A stretch of DNA of 64,000 nt from Paeniglutamicibacter psychrophenolicus (lineage in GTDB: Bacteria; Actinomycetota; Actinomycetes; Actinomycetales; Micrococcaceae), in NCBI RefSeq assembly GCF_017876575.1, contig NZ_JAGIOE010000002.1, forward strand, positions 1-64,000, given 5' to 3'. Both the position numbers and the translations under genes were made by a program. Each line of letters starts with the position of its first letter. Position 1 is the stretch's first letter. Positions 18,592 to 27,220 of the stretch are shown here, one piece after another. Below the pieces are notes generated by a model, which saw only the letters and a program-made list of their open reading frames with translations, was not told where the DNA came from and made no database searches.

Positions 18592-21082
18592 GGCTTTGCT
18601 CGACAGTCACGGTGTCCCACAGGCCGATCTGCTCGTGCTGGTGACGGCGTTCGCGCTCCTCGTCGGTGAGGGCGTAGTCGAGACTGGAGGACTCGAAGCG
18701 CTTGAACTGGTAGATGGCGTGGTTCATGTGCTGGGCATTGAACAGGCCGAGGTTGTTGAGCGTCTTGAAATCGGACACTGACAGGCCGGTGACGCGTTCG
18801 AACAGCTCCGAGTCGAGCGACTCGATAACGTGTTTAAGGGATTCCTCGCGGTAGTCGGTGGTGTACATAAACACTGGGATCTTGGCCAGGAACTTCTGGA
18901 GCTTCTCGCGGATCTCGGCTCGTCTCTTGGCGGTCTCGGACTGCTGGTTCTTCTGGTCGGGGGTAAGTTTGCCGCCCTGGTCGCGTTTGGCTTTCTTGAG
19001 GTCCTTGGTGTTGGTGATGACCTGCTGGGCGTTGTCGACCAGCGCGCGGAAGTCCTCGACGTTCTCCAGAGCCTCCATCAGGGCCGGCTGGGCCAGGACT
19101 GCGGAGAGGGTGTGCTCGTTGACATCGACGAGCAAAGGGGAGTTCCAGCGACGAGCCAGCGCAGCAGCCCCGACTCCAGCGCTGGCCCAGTCCAGCACCG
19201 CGGTAACGTCGAGCTGGGTCATCGCTCCCCCAGTGAAACCGAATATCGGGAGGTAATTGATCAGCTCGCCGATAGCCTGCGACGGGGTGGTGTCGCCGGT
19301 GGTGGCGAGCTTGGAGCCGTACTCGGCGACCAACGACAGGGCGCGGTTGGGGTCGAACTCGAAGACGAAGCAGACCGGCTTACGCAAGTCGAAGTTGCCC
19401 TCGGCGTCGCGGTAGGCCCACGGGGACTGGACGCGGAACGCGGCCTGGAAGTAAGACTCAGGGCTCTTCAGCGACCGGAGCATGAAGATCGCACCCCATT
19501 CGCGGACGGTGACGCCGGTCATCAGCTTGCCGACCGACAAGGTAATCGAGCCGACCGCGTCGCCCTTCTTGACGTCCTCGATGGCGCGCTCGACGGGCGG
19601 CAGGGCGGCTATGCCTTGGCCGGCCTTGTTGCCGGCGGCGACCACAATCTCGAACTGGGAGAAGAACGGGTGCTGCTCCAGCATCTCGGCCATCGCGAAG
19701 CAGGCGGCGACGTTGTTCATGTACCAAACCGAGTGCTTGACGGCAGATTTGAACCGGACGGCCTCGTAGGGGAACGGCGGCTTGTCCTGGGTGAGCACCT
19801 GGAGCTTCATCTGGTCCGAGAGCTTGCCGCGGAACATCTCCAGGAACTCGGCCACCTCGTCGGGGCGCTCGAACTCGAAGCCGTCGTTGGTCTTGGTGGC
19901 CTTGAAGAACTCGTTGAGGCTGAAGCCGTTGAACTCACCGTCCTCGGCGTAGCTCTCGGCGTTCTTGCCCATGTCGTAGGAGTACATCTGCATCTGGGGC
20001 AGCGCGATGTATGGGTTGGGACCCTTGGCGTTGTCCCATTCGAACTTCTCGCGCTGCTCGTCGACGTAGGTCCAGTTGAAGATCGCGTCCTCGGTGAACT
20101 CGCCGTCGGTGATCGCGCGGAACGGGGTGCCCGACAAGTACAGGTAGTGGCTAGCCTTGACCGCCAGTTCCTCGGCAAGTCCCTCGACTGTCACCTGCTC
20201 GTCGGGCTCCTCCAGTTCGGCCTCGGTCTTGTCAGCGGGGTCGTAGAGGGCCCGTGCTGAGTCACGCCAGGCTCCGAAGTGGTACTCGTCAAGGACGATG
20301 GCGTCCCAGTCGATCAGGTGGATGGACTCGTTCTTGGCCTTGATGTTGCCGTCGGCATCGCGGCCCCCGAGGTCCTGCAAGGAAGCAAACCAAACCACCG
20401 GGCCGTTGTAGTCGGCTGCGTCGTCGCGTTCTACTTCGCTGGCCTCCTTGTCGATGTAGCGCCAGCCGTCGAAGTCGACGTGGGAGACCAGGTCGTCGTG
20501 CCAGGCGGTGGCCACCGCGGGCTTGAAAGTCAGCACGAGTATTCGCTGCCAGTCCATCTCCTTGGCGAGCTGGTAGGTGGAGAAGGTCTTGCCGAAACGC
20601 ATCTTTGCGTTCCACAGGAATTTCGGCGCCTTGTTGCCTGCGTGACTGCGGAAGTAGGCCGCAGTGGTCTCGACGGCGGCGCGTTGCTCAGGGCGCATAT
20701 CGAAGGACTGGGTCCGCTTGGGCTGGTAGGCGATGCCGGAGCGCACTGTCTGGATTGCGGCCTTGACCTCGTCAAGGGTCGCCTCGAACCACTCACCGCC
20801 GGTGCGGTTGATACCGGCCGCGACCAGGGCGGCGTGCACGTCGTGGTCAGAGAAGGCCTCGCCGTTGACATTGGTCGCGGGTTCGTCCAGGAGGATGGTC
20901 ACGCCTTTGAGGCCGGGGTAGGCGGTGTTGAGCTGCTGCTTGATGCGAGCCCGGGCCGTGGCTTTGGTTGTCTGCCCTACCTTCAGCAGACCGGCGCCGA
21001 TTACCAGTCTGGAGCCTTCGGTGCGTTCCCAGGGCTCGGTATCCTTGCCGACGACGGTGTAGACGTAAATACGCTTGGTCAC
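18584..21082 (-). CDS. GIY-YIG/T5orf172-type domain fused to a restriction-type SF2 helicase
   Basis: An 832-residue two-part protein. Residues 5-105 match the T5orf172/GIY-YIG pattern: IYVYTVV, then LLKVGQTTKATARARI, then GEAFSDHDVH with a glutamate at 75 and histidines at 80 and 83, then GEWFE at 97-100. The rest is a restriction-subunit-like helicase: LWNAKMRFGKTFSTYQLAK at 157-173 (Walker A with RFGKT), AIVLDEYHFG at 261-270 (motif II DEYH), YLYLSGTPFRAI (motif III) and YFQAAFRVQSPWAY (motif VI). It would translocate on DNA and cut. The start overlaps the methylase stop (ATGA), and the gene is third of four in one operon. I infer it is the restriction subunit paired with the two methylases. 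Confidence 0.82.
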   Translation of the reverse strand: MTKRIYVYTVVGKDTEPWERTEGSRLVIGAGLLKVGQTTKATARARIKQQLNTAYPGLKGVTILLDEPATNVNGEAFSDHDVHAALVAAGINRTGGEWFEATLDEVKAAIQTVRSGIAYQPKRTQSFDMRPEQRAAVETTAAYFRSHAGNKAPKFLWNAKMRFGKTFSTYQLAKEMDWQRILVLTFKPAVATAWHDDLVSHVDFDGWRYIDKEASEVERDDAADYNGPVVWFASLQDLGGRDADGNIKAKNESIHLIDWDAIVLDEYHFGAWRDSARALYDPADKTEAELEEPDEQVTVEGLAEELAVKASHYLYLSGTPFRAITDGEFTEDAIFNWTYVDEQREKFEWDNAKGPNPYIALPQMQMYSYDMGKNAESYAEDGEFNGFSLNEFFKATKTNDGFEFERPDEVAEFLEMFRGKLSDQMKLQVLTQDKPPFPYEAVRFKSAVKHSVWYMNNVAACFAMAEMLEQHPFFSQFEIVVAAGNKAGQGIAALPPVERAIEDVKKGDAVGSITLSVGKLMTGVTVREWGAIFMLRSLKSPESYFQAAFRVQSPWAYRDAEGNFDLRKPVCFVFEFDPNRALSLVAEYGSKLATTGDTTPSQAIGELINYLPIFGFTGGAMTQLDVTAVLDWASAGVGAAALARRWNSPLLVDVNEHTLSAVLAQPALMEALENVEDFRALVDNAQQVITNTKDLKKAKRDQGGKLTPDQKNQQSETAKRRAEIREKLQKFLAKIPVFMYTTDYREESLKHVIESLDSELFERVTGLSVSDFKTLNNLGLFNAQHMNHAIYQFKRFESSSLDYALTDEERERRHQHEQIGLWDTVTVEQSHA

Positions 21083-22698
21083 TTGTCGGTCTCCGGGGCT
21101 TCGGCTCCTGCACCAGGTCGGTACTTCGAACCGCCGGACAGGTGACTGGCCGGGATGGGCGAGTCGAGAGAGAGGTTCACCGAACGCGGCTTGATGGTCA
21201 AGTTGATGTAGTCGCGCTCTTCCGGGGTGAGCTGGAAGTGGTCATACAGCTCCTCGTCTGTCCAGCTACGAGTCATATCGAGCATGGGAGCAAACCGGAA
21301 CCGATCCGGCGTGATGTCCTGCGTGACCTTTCGTTGCAGCACTAGGAAGCGGACGAACTTGGTGGCGAGGTAGTTGGCGTAGTTCTCCGTCTCGGCGGCG
21401 GAGTGGAAGACGCCTGCGACGAAGTATGTCTGGGTACACGCAGAACCGGGGGCGAGTGCGATCGGCGCACCGGTGACCACGTCAATGATATTGCCCTCGC
21501 CGTCGAGCGGGGTGTCACCGCTGCTTGCCTTCGGGAGCAATACTTTCCACCGGTCTACCCAGGCATGGTTTCGTTCAAGCTGGTCGTCCCGGACGTAACC
21601 GACGCGCGTCCCGTAGATGAGGGGGATGGAGTTGGGGAAGGGTGATTCCAAGGATCCGGCGAAGTTGGTCCTCAACCCGAATGGGACCTGGGGGCCGAAG
21701 GTTTCTTCGACCGATGGGTAGCCGAGCTGTGCGACCCGCTCGATGATCACTGCGGCGCGGTTATCACGGACAAGGACGCCTTCACCCTTGCGCAAGTCCC
21801 TTCGCACGGTTGATCGGATAGTTCCGTCGATCCTCGTGGAGAACTCGGTATCGTCATGGTGCTCCCGGTCCCAGAGGAAATAGCTCACACCCCCGCGGAT
21901 CTTCACTCCGGGAAAACAGTCAAAGATCTTGGGGTTGTCGACAAGCTTGGCCAGGCGGCGGTCTGCGATCATCCGCGTGCGGAAGTCGTCTAGGCCTAGA
22001 CCGCCAGCGAACCAGCGCGACGGTGTGATCATCAGGACGTAACGGGGGTCGAGGGCGATGGCCTGGTCCACGAACTTCTGGTAGATCGGCATGGTTCGGG
22101 TGTTGCCGTCAGAGTCAATCTGGTAGGGCGGGTTACCGACAATGACGTCGAACTTCATGTTGGCCATCTCCTGCGTGGGGTAGGTGCCGTGGATAAACGA
22201 ATAGGCGTAGTTTTCGCGACCCTCGCCGCGTTCGAGTTCCTCGGGAGCGTTGCACAGACTGCAACGGCCGTTGGCCTGGAAGTCGTGCGCTGCGGGGATG
22301 AACGGGAGATTGCCCTGCGGCTCGGCGAACCGGACGATGCTGTGCGGCCCGGAGGCGTTCGCGGAGCAATAGAGGCTGCGACGCGAGATGATCCCTGTCA
22401 TCTCGGTAATCGAGGCACCGTGGAGCATGCTGCGCAGGATATGCTCGCGACGTACAGCGAAGTCTGGCTCCCAGTCGGCCAGGCCTTCGAACAACCTGGT
22501 GGCGATCTCGCGGAGAAATACACCGGACTTGCTGAACGGATCGAGCCACACGAAGTCGGGCCTACGCCACACATCGTCGGGGAGCAGGTCAAGCATCGCT
22601 CGAGCGAGCTTGGGCGGGGTGGGCACCTCGTCGTTGGAGAGCTGTGCAAGGCAGTCGAGAATATCGGGAACATGCTGCCCAAAACGCGTCGTGGTCAT
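21079..22698 (-). CDS. Eco57I-type adenine-specific DNA methyltransferase
   Basis: A 539-residue N6-adenine methylase. The SAM site (motif I) reads VWLDPFSKSGVFLREI near residues 50-65, and the catalytic motif IV is VIVGNPPYQID with NPPY near 189. Between them a C-x2-C pair (CSLCNAPEELERG) suggests a small zinc-binding insert. ITPSRWFAGGLGLDDFR downstream is typical of the Eco57I family. The C-terminal 250 residues probably hold target recognition. The gene overlaps both neighbours by four bases. It should protect host DNA from the downstream helicase-nuclease. Confidence 0.87.
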   Translation of the reverse strand: MTTTRFGQHVPDILDCLAQLSNDEVPTPPKLARAMLDLLPDDVWRRPDFVWLDPFSKSGVFLREIATRLFEGLADWEPDFAVRREHILRSMLHGASITEMTGIISRRSLYCSANASGPHSIVRFAEPQGNLPFIPAAHDFQANGRCSLCNAPEELERGEGRENYAYSFIHGTYPTQEMANMKFDVIVGNPPYQIDSDGNTRTMPIYQKFVDQAIALDPRYVLMITPSRWFAGGLGLDDFRTRMIADRRLAKLVDNPKIFDCFPGVKIRGGVSYFLWDREHHDDTEFSTRIDGTIRSTVRRDLRKGEGVLVRDNRAAVIIERVAQLGYPSVEETFGPQVPFGLRTNFAGSLESPFPNSIPLIYGTRVGYVRDDQLERNHAWVDRWKVLLPKASSGDTPLDGEGNIIDVVTGAPIALAPGSACTQTYFVAGVFHSAAETENYANYLATKFVRFLVLQRKVTQDITPDRFRFAPMLDMTRSWTDEELYDHFQLTPEERDYINLTIKPRSVNLSLDSPIPASHLSGGSKYRPGAGAEAPETDK

Positions 22699-23330
22699 GA
22701 TCGGGCCTTCTTGGTGGCCATCACGGGCTCGGGGTTGTCGGCCAGCAGGGAATAGTGGATCGGCACGTCGTCGGCCTTCGGCACCGAGAACAGGTCAAGC
22801 TGATCGGCCTCGCCTGCCATCGACCACTCACGCTGGAAGGTTCCGTTACGGCTGGCGCGGTAGTCGACCCACTCAATGGAGTGCAGGTCGGTCAGCGTGT
22901 TGGCTAGGACAATATTTGTTTCCAAGATAGCTTCGACTGCGCTGGCGAAGCCGGGGGTCGGCACCTTGGTGTTGAGGTCGTTGTCCAGGTGGGACTGCAT
23001 CACGTGTTTCATCCGCTCCTTTGACTCGTCGACGTTCTCGGAGTCGATGTCTACGGCATAGATCGAGGCAAGCCCACGCAGCAGCCTGTGCTCGTACAAA
23101 ACGGTGGAGCGGTAATGGTCAGCAGTCACGAAGGCGAGCTTCCGGCGGAGGATCTCCTCGAGGAAGTTGCCCGAGCCTGCTGCCGGCTCGAAGAACTTGC
23201 GGTCGGTGTTGCTGGGGTCCTCCACGGTGGGAAACATGTCGGGAACCAAATCAAGCATGGCCGTCACCTCGCGGGTGTGAGTGTAGACCTCAGCGAGGTC
23301 ACGCACCCGCTGGCGCGTCTTAATCTGCAT
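22695..23330 (-). CDS. short methyltransferase-like protein with SAM motif and clamp-binding-like QLDLF
   Basis: A 211-residue protein, first in the operon, with GAGGAG six bases before ATG. Motif I is FFEPAAGSGNFLEEILRR near residues 47-63. ASIYAVDIDSENVDESKERM fits motif II. No NPPY catalytic motif is visible, so it cannot methylate by itself in the usual way. Near the C-terminus ADQLDLFSV matches the bacterial sliding-clamp-binding consensus QLxLF. The stop overlaps the next start (ATGA). It may be a degenerate partner that binds SAM or DNA and works with the complete methylase. Confidence 0.8.
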   Translation of the reverse strand: MQIKTRQRVRDLAEVYTHTREVTAMLDLVPDMFPTVEDPSNTDRKFFEPAAGSGNFLEEILRRKLAFVTADHYRSTVLYEHRLLRGLASIYAVDIDSENVDESKERMKHVMQSHLDNDLNTKVPTPGFASAVEAILETNIVLANTLTDLHSIEWVDYRASRNGTFQREWSMAGEADQLDLFSVPKADDVPIHYSLLADNPEPVMATKKARS

Positions 23331-23506
23331 GTTTCTCCTCAGGTCACAGGGGGTTCACTAGTCCATTGTGTCAGCCAAGTACGATGCACCGGATCACCGA
23401 CGCAGAGCCACCAGGCCTGTGCGTAAGCCGACCGGCATACGGGTTCCGGTCAGCCTGGTTCAAGCAGGTTTTGGCGCCTATGGAATCCATCTGACAAAGT
23501 GCTCAT

Positions 23507-23728
23507 ATGAAACATCAACTGATCCGCCTGGCAAGGACTGTCGCCCAGCACTGGAGCGCTGAGTGCAAGAACGAAAAACGATTCCACGTCCACTACAACT
23601 ACTGGAGGGGCAAGGGATGGGAATGTGCCGGCGAGTGGAACACCGCCACAGAGGCGGATCGCCTGAAGAAATTCTGGGAAAAACGTACCGATACGATATT
23701 GCTGGACGCGAACAAAGCGCTCGGGTAG
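23507..23728 (+). CDS. possible 73-residue hypothetical protein
   Basis: A small ATG-started frame with normal amino-acid composition (KRFHVHYNYWRGKGWECAGE in the middle). It lies divergent from the methylase operon and convergent with the XRE-type gene. No strong ribosome site is seen and no family is recognised. It may be a small defence-associated or phage-type protein, or it may be chance. Confidence 0.35.
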   Translation: MKHQLIRLARTVAQHWSAECKNEKRFHVHYNYWRGKGWECAGEWNTATEADRLKKFWEKRTDTILLDANKALG

Positions 23729-23904
23729 CTGGCCGTGCGAGCATAAGTCCTGAGCTTTACTCCAGGAGTAATCATCCTCATGCGATACCCATACAGACAT
23801 CTTGATGGGATGGTTGTCCCTGCTGTCCAGCCGTCGTTTGCGCAAGAAATATCCCTTGGCCCGCATTGAGTCTGGATCTCATATAAAGGGCACTCCCTCC
23901 ATAT

Positions 23905-24870
23905 TCATTCCTTCTCAGACTTCTTCGTTAGCTTCCCGGACTTGAGTCCCCTATAGATTTGGTCGGCGGTGCGATACTTGGAAGCCACAAAATCACCCTC
24001 TACGAGATCACGCATGTAATTGAATTTGGTCCTCTCCCAGAGCGTGACTACCTTCTCATAGCCGAATGAAGGTAACGAAAATTCTTCGTCGGTGTCAGCA
24101 AGTGGACTAGCAGTACCACCCAGCGTTTTAAGTAAGCCGGTCAAGTTGCGGACTTCATGCTCGGCCTGTTTGAGTCGTCGTACGGCCCGCTCAGCGTCCT
24201 TATGCTTCGCGGGATCCGCGGTTTTGACTTTTTCCAAGAATGCATCCATTTGCCGTAGTGCAGCTGACTCGGGAATAGTACGTACTGCCTCCATGATGCC
24301 CAGGTGCTCATCAAGCCCTGGTTCCCACCCAAAGGTTCCGAAACGAACATCTAGGGCAAACTCACTCGTCAATTCCGCGTGATGCTCCGTCGCGCTCCTG
24401 AGCTGGCGCCCAACAGTCAATAGCCTGATTGCATCCCATCCGCTTTCACCATAGGTGGCCTCAACAACCAGCCCCATGGGTGGCATAACGGCCGGACCAT
24501 TTTTGGCAAGGTCTTCCTCCATCAAGCCTCTGCTCTCACTCCACTGGGCGGGGCCGTCAAGGCCAGCCACCCAATCGACAATGTCGATAGTCCGCGGGCG
24601 CAGGATTTCATCGTCCACGTTTTCGTTGGGTGAAGATGTTGGCGCCATTGGCCTGGTCACGTCGAATAATATGGCCACGGGCGGTACTCGCAACACCCTG
24701 GAAATGGAGAGTAACTCGGAAACGGTAATGTCATCCCGACGCCCATTTTCTATGTTTGCGATCACGGATCGTGACATGCCCGCATCAAGAGCCAGCTCCT
24801 GTGCCGATAGGCCTTCCCGCTTCCGAAAATCTGCGATTCTTCTGCCGAGTCCCAGAGTATTTTGTGTCAT
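23905..24870 (-). CDS. XRE-family regulator with long unknown C-terminal region
   Basis: A 321-residue protein. Residues 8-62 form an XRE helix-turn-helix (RIADFRKREGLSAQELALDA, then GMSRSVIANIENGRR). The remaining 250 residues are helical, with acidic and basic stretches, and are not recognised. The ATG at 24870 is preferred over a TTG 18 bp upstream. A TATACT -10 element on the minus strand at 24879-24884 lies only eight bases before it, suggesting a leaderless transcript. The base composition is more A/T-rich than the methylase operon. It may control the flanking restriction-like operon. Confidence 0.8.
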   Translation of the reverse strand: MTQNTLGLGRRIADFRKREGLSAQELALDAGMSRSVIANIENGRRDDITVSELLSISRVLRVPPVAILFDVTRPMAPTSSPNENVDDEILRPRTIDIVDWVAGLDGPAQWSESRGLMEEDLAKNGPAVMPPMGLVVEATYGESGWDAIRLLTVGRQLRSATEHHAELTSEFALDVRFGTFGWEPGLDEHLGIMEAVRTIPESAALRQMDAFLEKVKTADPAKHKDAERAVRRLKQAEHEVRNLTGLLKTLGGTASPLADTDEEFSLPSFGYEKVVTLWERTKFNYMRDLVEGDFVASKYRTADQIYRGLKSGKLTKKSEKE

Positions 24871-25311
24871 GAAGACACAGTATATCAATGGGTGTCGCTT
24901 TCAAACACAAGATGCTAGAATTCTTGAAGATAAGAACAGCGGAGCGAACAGTGAACTTCTCCACGCCTTGCAGAGAGGGGACCATGGACTTCAAAGGGGC
25001 CGACCTCTGTCATCCAGTGGATATCGGTAAATTACCGATAGGCTCCCGGAGCACAGGCCAATCATGCGCACCGCGAAGCAAGGCCCATCGTCTCTTTTCA
25101 CTAGCATGATGGGCTATTTGAGCTGAGGGAATTGCCTTTCTTCCCAGCCACGCGGCCAAATCACCCAGATTGGTGAAGCAAGAGTCGATTCCGTCCGAAG
25201 GATCGAGTCGCGGGTTAAAGAAATAACCCCGGTCGCTTCATGGCTCTAGGCCAGAGAGGCGAATCCGGGGACTTCCTCACCAGTATATCCGAGAAAGCAG
25301 GAAAAGCCACG
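24871..25311 (+). other. intergenic region with a 9-bp inverted repeat
   Basis: This region separates the XRE gene from the divergent Abi-like gene. It holds a perfect inverted repeat, TATCGGTAA-A-TTACCGATA, at 25022-25040, a candidate operator. Short open frames here have poor composition and are not reported. Confidence 0.5.
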
Positions 25312-26058
25312 ATGAGCGCTGTCTCCCACGTGTGGTCAAACGGGGCTCATAGCCGCGCACTAGACAAGGCGATTACCCCGATGCGGATGTCGACGTATCT
25401 GGTCAACGCCAGCCATGACCCGGTCTATGCCCGTAGCCTCTATGTTTGGGACCGCGATGTCTCATCGGCGCTGCTTGCCGATATCGCGATCCTGGAAGTG
25501 GCACTGCGCAATGCGCTGAACGACCAGCTCACCACCGCCTATGGCCCGCAATGGTTCCACCTGGACATCGGGTTGGACGGACGGTCGCGCGATGACCTGG
25601 CCCGAGCCTGGAAGGACCTGCCCCAAGGCAAAAAGACGCCCGGGCATCTGGTCTCGCGGCTCATGTTCGGATTCTGGCGCGACCTGCTCAGCGCCGGCGG
25701 ATACGTGGGACGCGAACCCCAGCGTTTCCCCACCAACTACGAGACCCTGTGGCGCACGGTGCTGCACAAGGCATTTCCAGGAGGCAAGGCACTGGCCGCG
25801 ACCCAGGGCGCCCAATTCACCAGGACGTGGACCCTGGAGACCGTGACGATTGTCCACGCGGTACGCAACCGCGCCGCCCACCATGAACCATTCATCTCTG
25901 GTTTCCCACTGCCGGGGCAACGCACCCGGCTGACCGCTCAGCAGGCCCATGAGGCTTCGCAGAAGCTGGCGGGACTTTTAGATCGCGACCTGGCCTCTTG
26001 GATAGGTACGAATTCTTCGGTACCCGCCCTGCTCGCGGCCAAACCGCCTAACAGCTAA
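25312..26058 (+). CDS. Abi-family (HEPN-type) abortive-infection-like protein
   Basis: A 248-residue protein resembling the AbiD/AbiF-like Abi family. RMSTYLVNASHDPVYARSLY near residue 25 and VWDRDVSSALLADIAILEVA near 46 fit the N-terminal region. VHAVRNRAAHHEPF near 185 supplies the conserved R-N-x3-H HEPN ribonuclease core. The ATG at 25312 has AGGA upstream; the frame is open a further 24 codons to 25240 with no good site. Abi proteins stop phage spread by cutting RNA in infected cells. An HNH gene follows after 37 bp, so the two are probably one unit. Confidence 0.78.
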   Translation: MSAVSHVWSNGAHSRALDKAITPMRMSTYLVNASHDPVYARSLYVWDRDVSSALLADIAILEVALRNALNDQLTTAYGPQWFHLDIGLDGRSRDDLARAWKDLPQGKKTPGHLVSRLMFGFWRDLLSAGGYVGREPQRFPTNYETLWRTVLHKAFPGGKALAATQGAQFTRTWTLETVTIVHAVRNRAAHHEPFISGFPLPGQRTRLTAQQAHEASQKLAGLLDRDLASWIGTNSSVPALLAAKPPNS

Positions 26059-26095
26059 CCACCGACCCCAATAACAACATTAGGAGCAGCTTGTT

Positions 26096-26989
26096 ATGGC
26101 AAGCGGACCAAAGAACTACACGGTAGGCACAGAAAAAGCTCTTTTCCGCCTTGCCAAAGGGACTTGCTACTTTCCAGACTGTCTAAAGCCGATCATAGAA
26201 ACGGTTGATGGTGAACCTGTAGTAGCTGTGGAAACCGCTCATGTCAGTGGAGCCAAACCAGGATCTGCGCGATATGTAGAGTCAATGACAGATAAGCAGC
26301 GGGCCGCATTCGACAACCTCATTTTGCTCTGCGTTCCGCATCACAAGATTGTTGATCGTTTACGACCGAATGACTACCCCATCGAGACTCTAATGAACTG
26401 GAAGCGGGCCAATGAGCCGGATGAAGGAATCGAGATTTTAAGAGCTCTCACAGAGTCAAACCTGGAAGAATCGCTAGCGAAGGTAATGAAGGACGCCGGT
26501 CCTTATCGTGAGGTCAATTTGAACGTTACCGCAGGCGTCCTGCTCGCAGGTAATGAACTACTCACCATCCCATTCGAGTCCCTATCAACTTTTCTTGCTC
26601 ATAACCCTCATTTCAGGCAGTATCCTCTGGTCGTTTGCGTGGACATTCGGAACACCGGCACTGCAGCGGTGTCACTTGCTGGGGTCACTATCCACTATGC
26701 GATTGGCCCATTGGATGCACAAGGATCCCCGGCAAAATTCACATACATGGGTAGGAACGACTTTTACCAGATCAACCCCAAACTTCCACACCGTTTACTG
26801 GATGGAGCATCCGTGCAGTGGCTAATGAAATATGAATCACTACAAGAAGTTGGTGAGGACATGGCGAAAAGTACCGTAAACATCACCATTTCCGCTATTT
26901 ACGCAACCGTGCGTTTGGGTTCAGGCGAGAGTATGGATTCACCCCAAATTCCTTGGTCCCAAACAAAACTAGAGAACTCATCTATCTAG
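26096..26989 (+). CDS. HNH-type endonuclease-like protein with unknown C-terminal domain
   Basis: A 297-residue protein. The N-terminal 110 residues hold an HNH-like fold: CYFPDC near 24, ETAHVSGAKPGSARY near 55 (histidine of the first strand), and FDNLILLCVPHHKIVD near 80-95, the N-x-L-L-C-x2-H-H-K-x-V-D ending. The C-terminal 150 residues are beta-rich and look like a sensor or binding domain; they are not recognised. AGGAG lies 11 bases before ATG. The gene lies 37 bp after the Abi gene and is more A/T-rich than the plasmid backbone. A defence nuclease is the likely role. Confidence 0.72.
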   Translation: MASGPKNYTVGTEKALFRLAKGTCYFPDCLKPIIETVDGEPVVAVETAHVSGAKPGSARYVESMTDKQRAAFDNLILLCVPHHKIVDRLRPNDYPIETLMNWKRANEPDEGIEILRALTESNLEESLAKVMKDAGPYREVNLNVTAGVLLAGNELLTIPFESLSTFLAHNPHFRQYPLVVCVDIRNTGTAAVSLAGVTIHYAIGPLDAQGSPAKFTYMGRNDFYQINPKLPHRLLDGASVQWLMKYESLQEVGEDMAKSTVNITISAIYATVRLGSGESMDSPQIPWSQTKLENSSI

Positions 26990-27025
26990 ACTCGGTGGGT
27001 CCCTTTGGACCGCGCGGAAACCGTT

Positions 27026-27220
27026 CTACACGCAGCCACCGCCGCGGTGACGACCTTCGCGCTGGTCTTCGAATTCTGCCCCGCAGAGGGTGCACCGGTA
27101 CCGCCATTCCCCGGACACCAGCGTGTATTGGGGGTTGGTGCGGATGGCTTCTTTCTCGGCTTCCCGTGTTGCCTGGGCGGCCCGACGCTGGAGGATCTCC
27201 TTCGGGGGTGTCGTCTCGTC
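27026..27220 (-). pseudogene. in-frame continuation of the CoiA-like gene beyond an amber codon
   Basis: Directly after the TAG at 27221-27223 the same frame stays open for 64 codons and looks coding. DETTPPKEILQRRAAQATRE is followed by WRYRCTLCGAEFEDQ and then RHRGGGCV, with a zinc-finger-like C-x2-C and terminal His/Cys. No start codon with a ribosome site exists between the amber codon and this segment. The simplest reading is that it was once the C-terminal zinc domain of the CoiA-like protein, cut off by a nonsense mutation. Readthrough is an alternative. Confidence 0.6.

Noticed and set aside
18830-20260. Long plus-strand open frame of 476 codons
   Set aside because: It is the antisense shadow of the T5orf172-helicase gene, whose motifs are unmistakable on the minus strand.
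24888-25109. Small plus-strand frame between the XRE and Abi genes
   Set aside because: Weak composition, overlaps the XRE promoter, no ribosome site.
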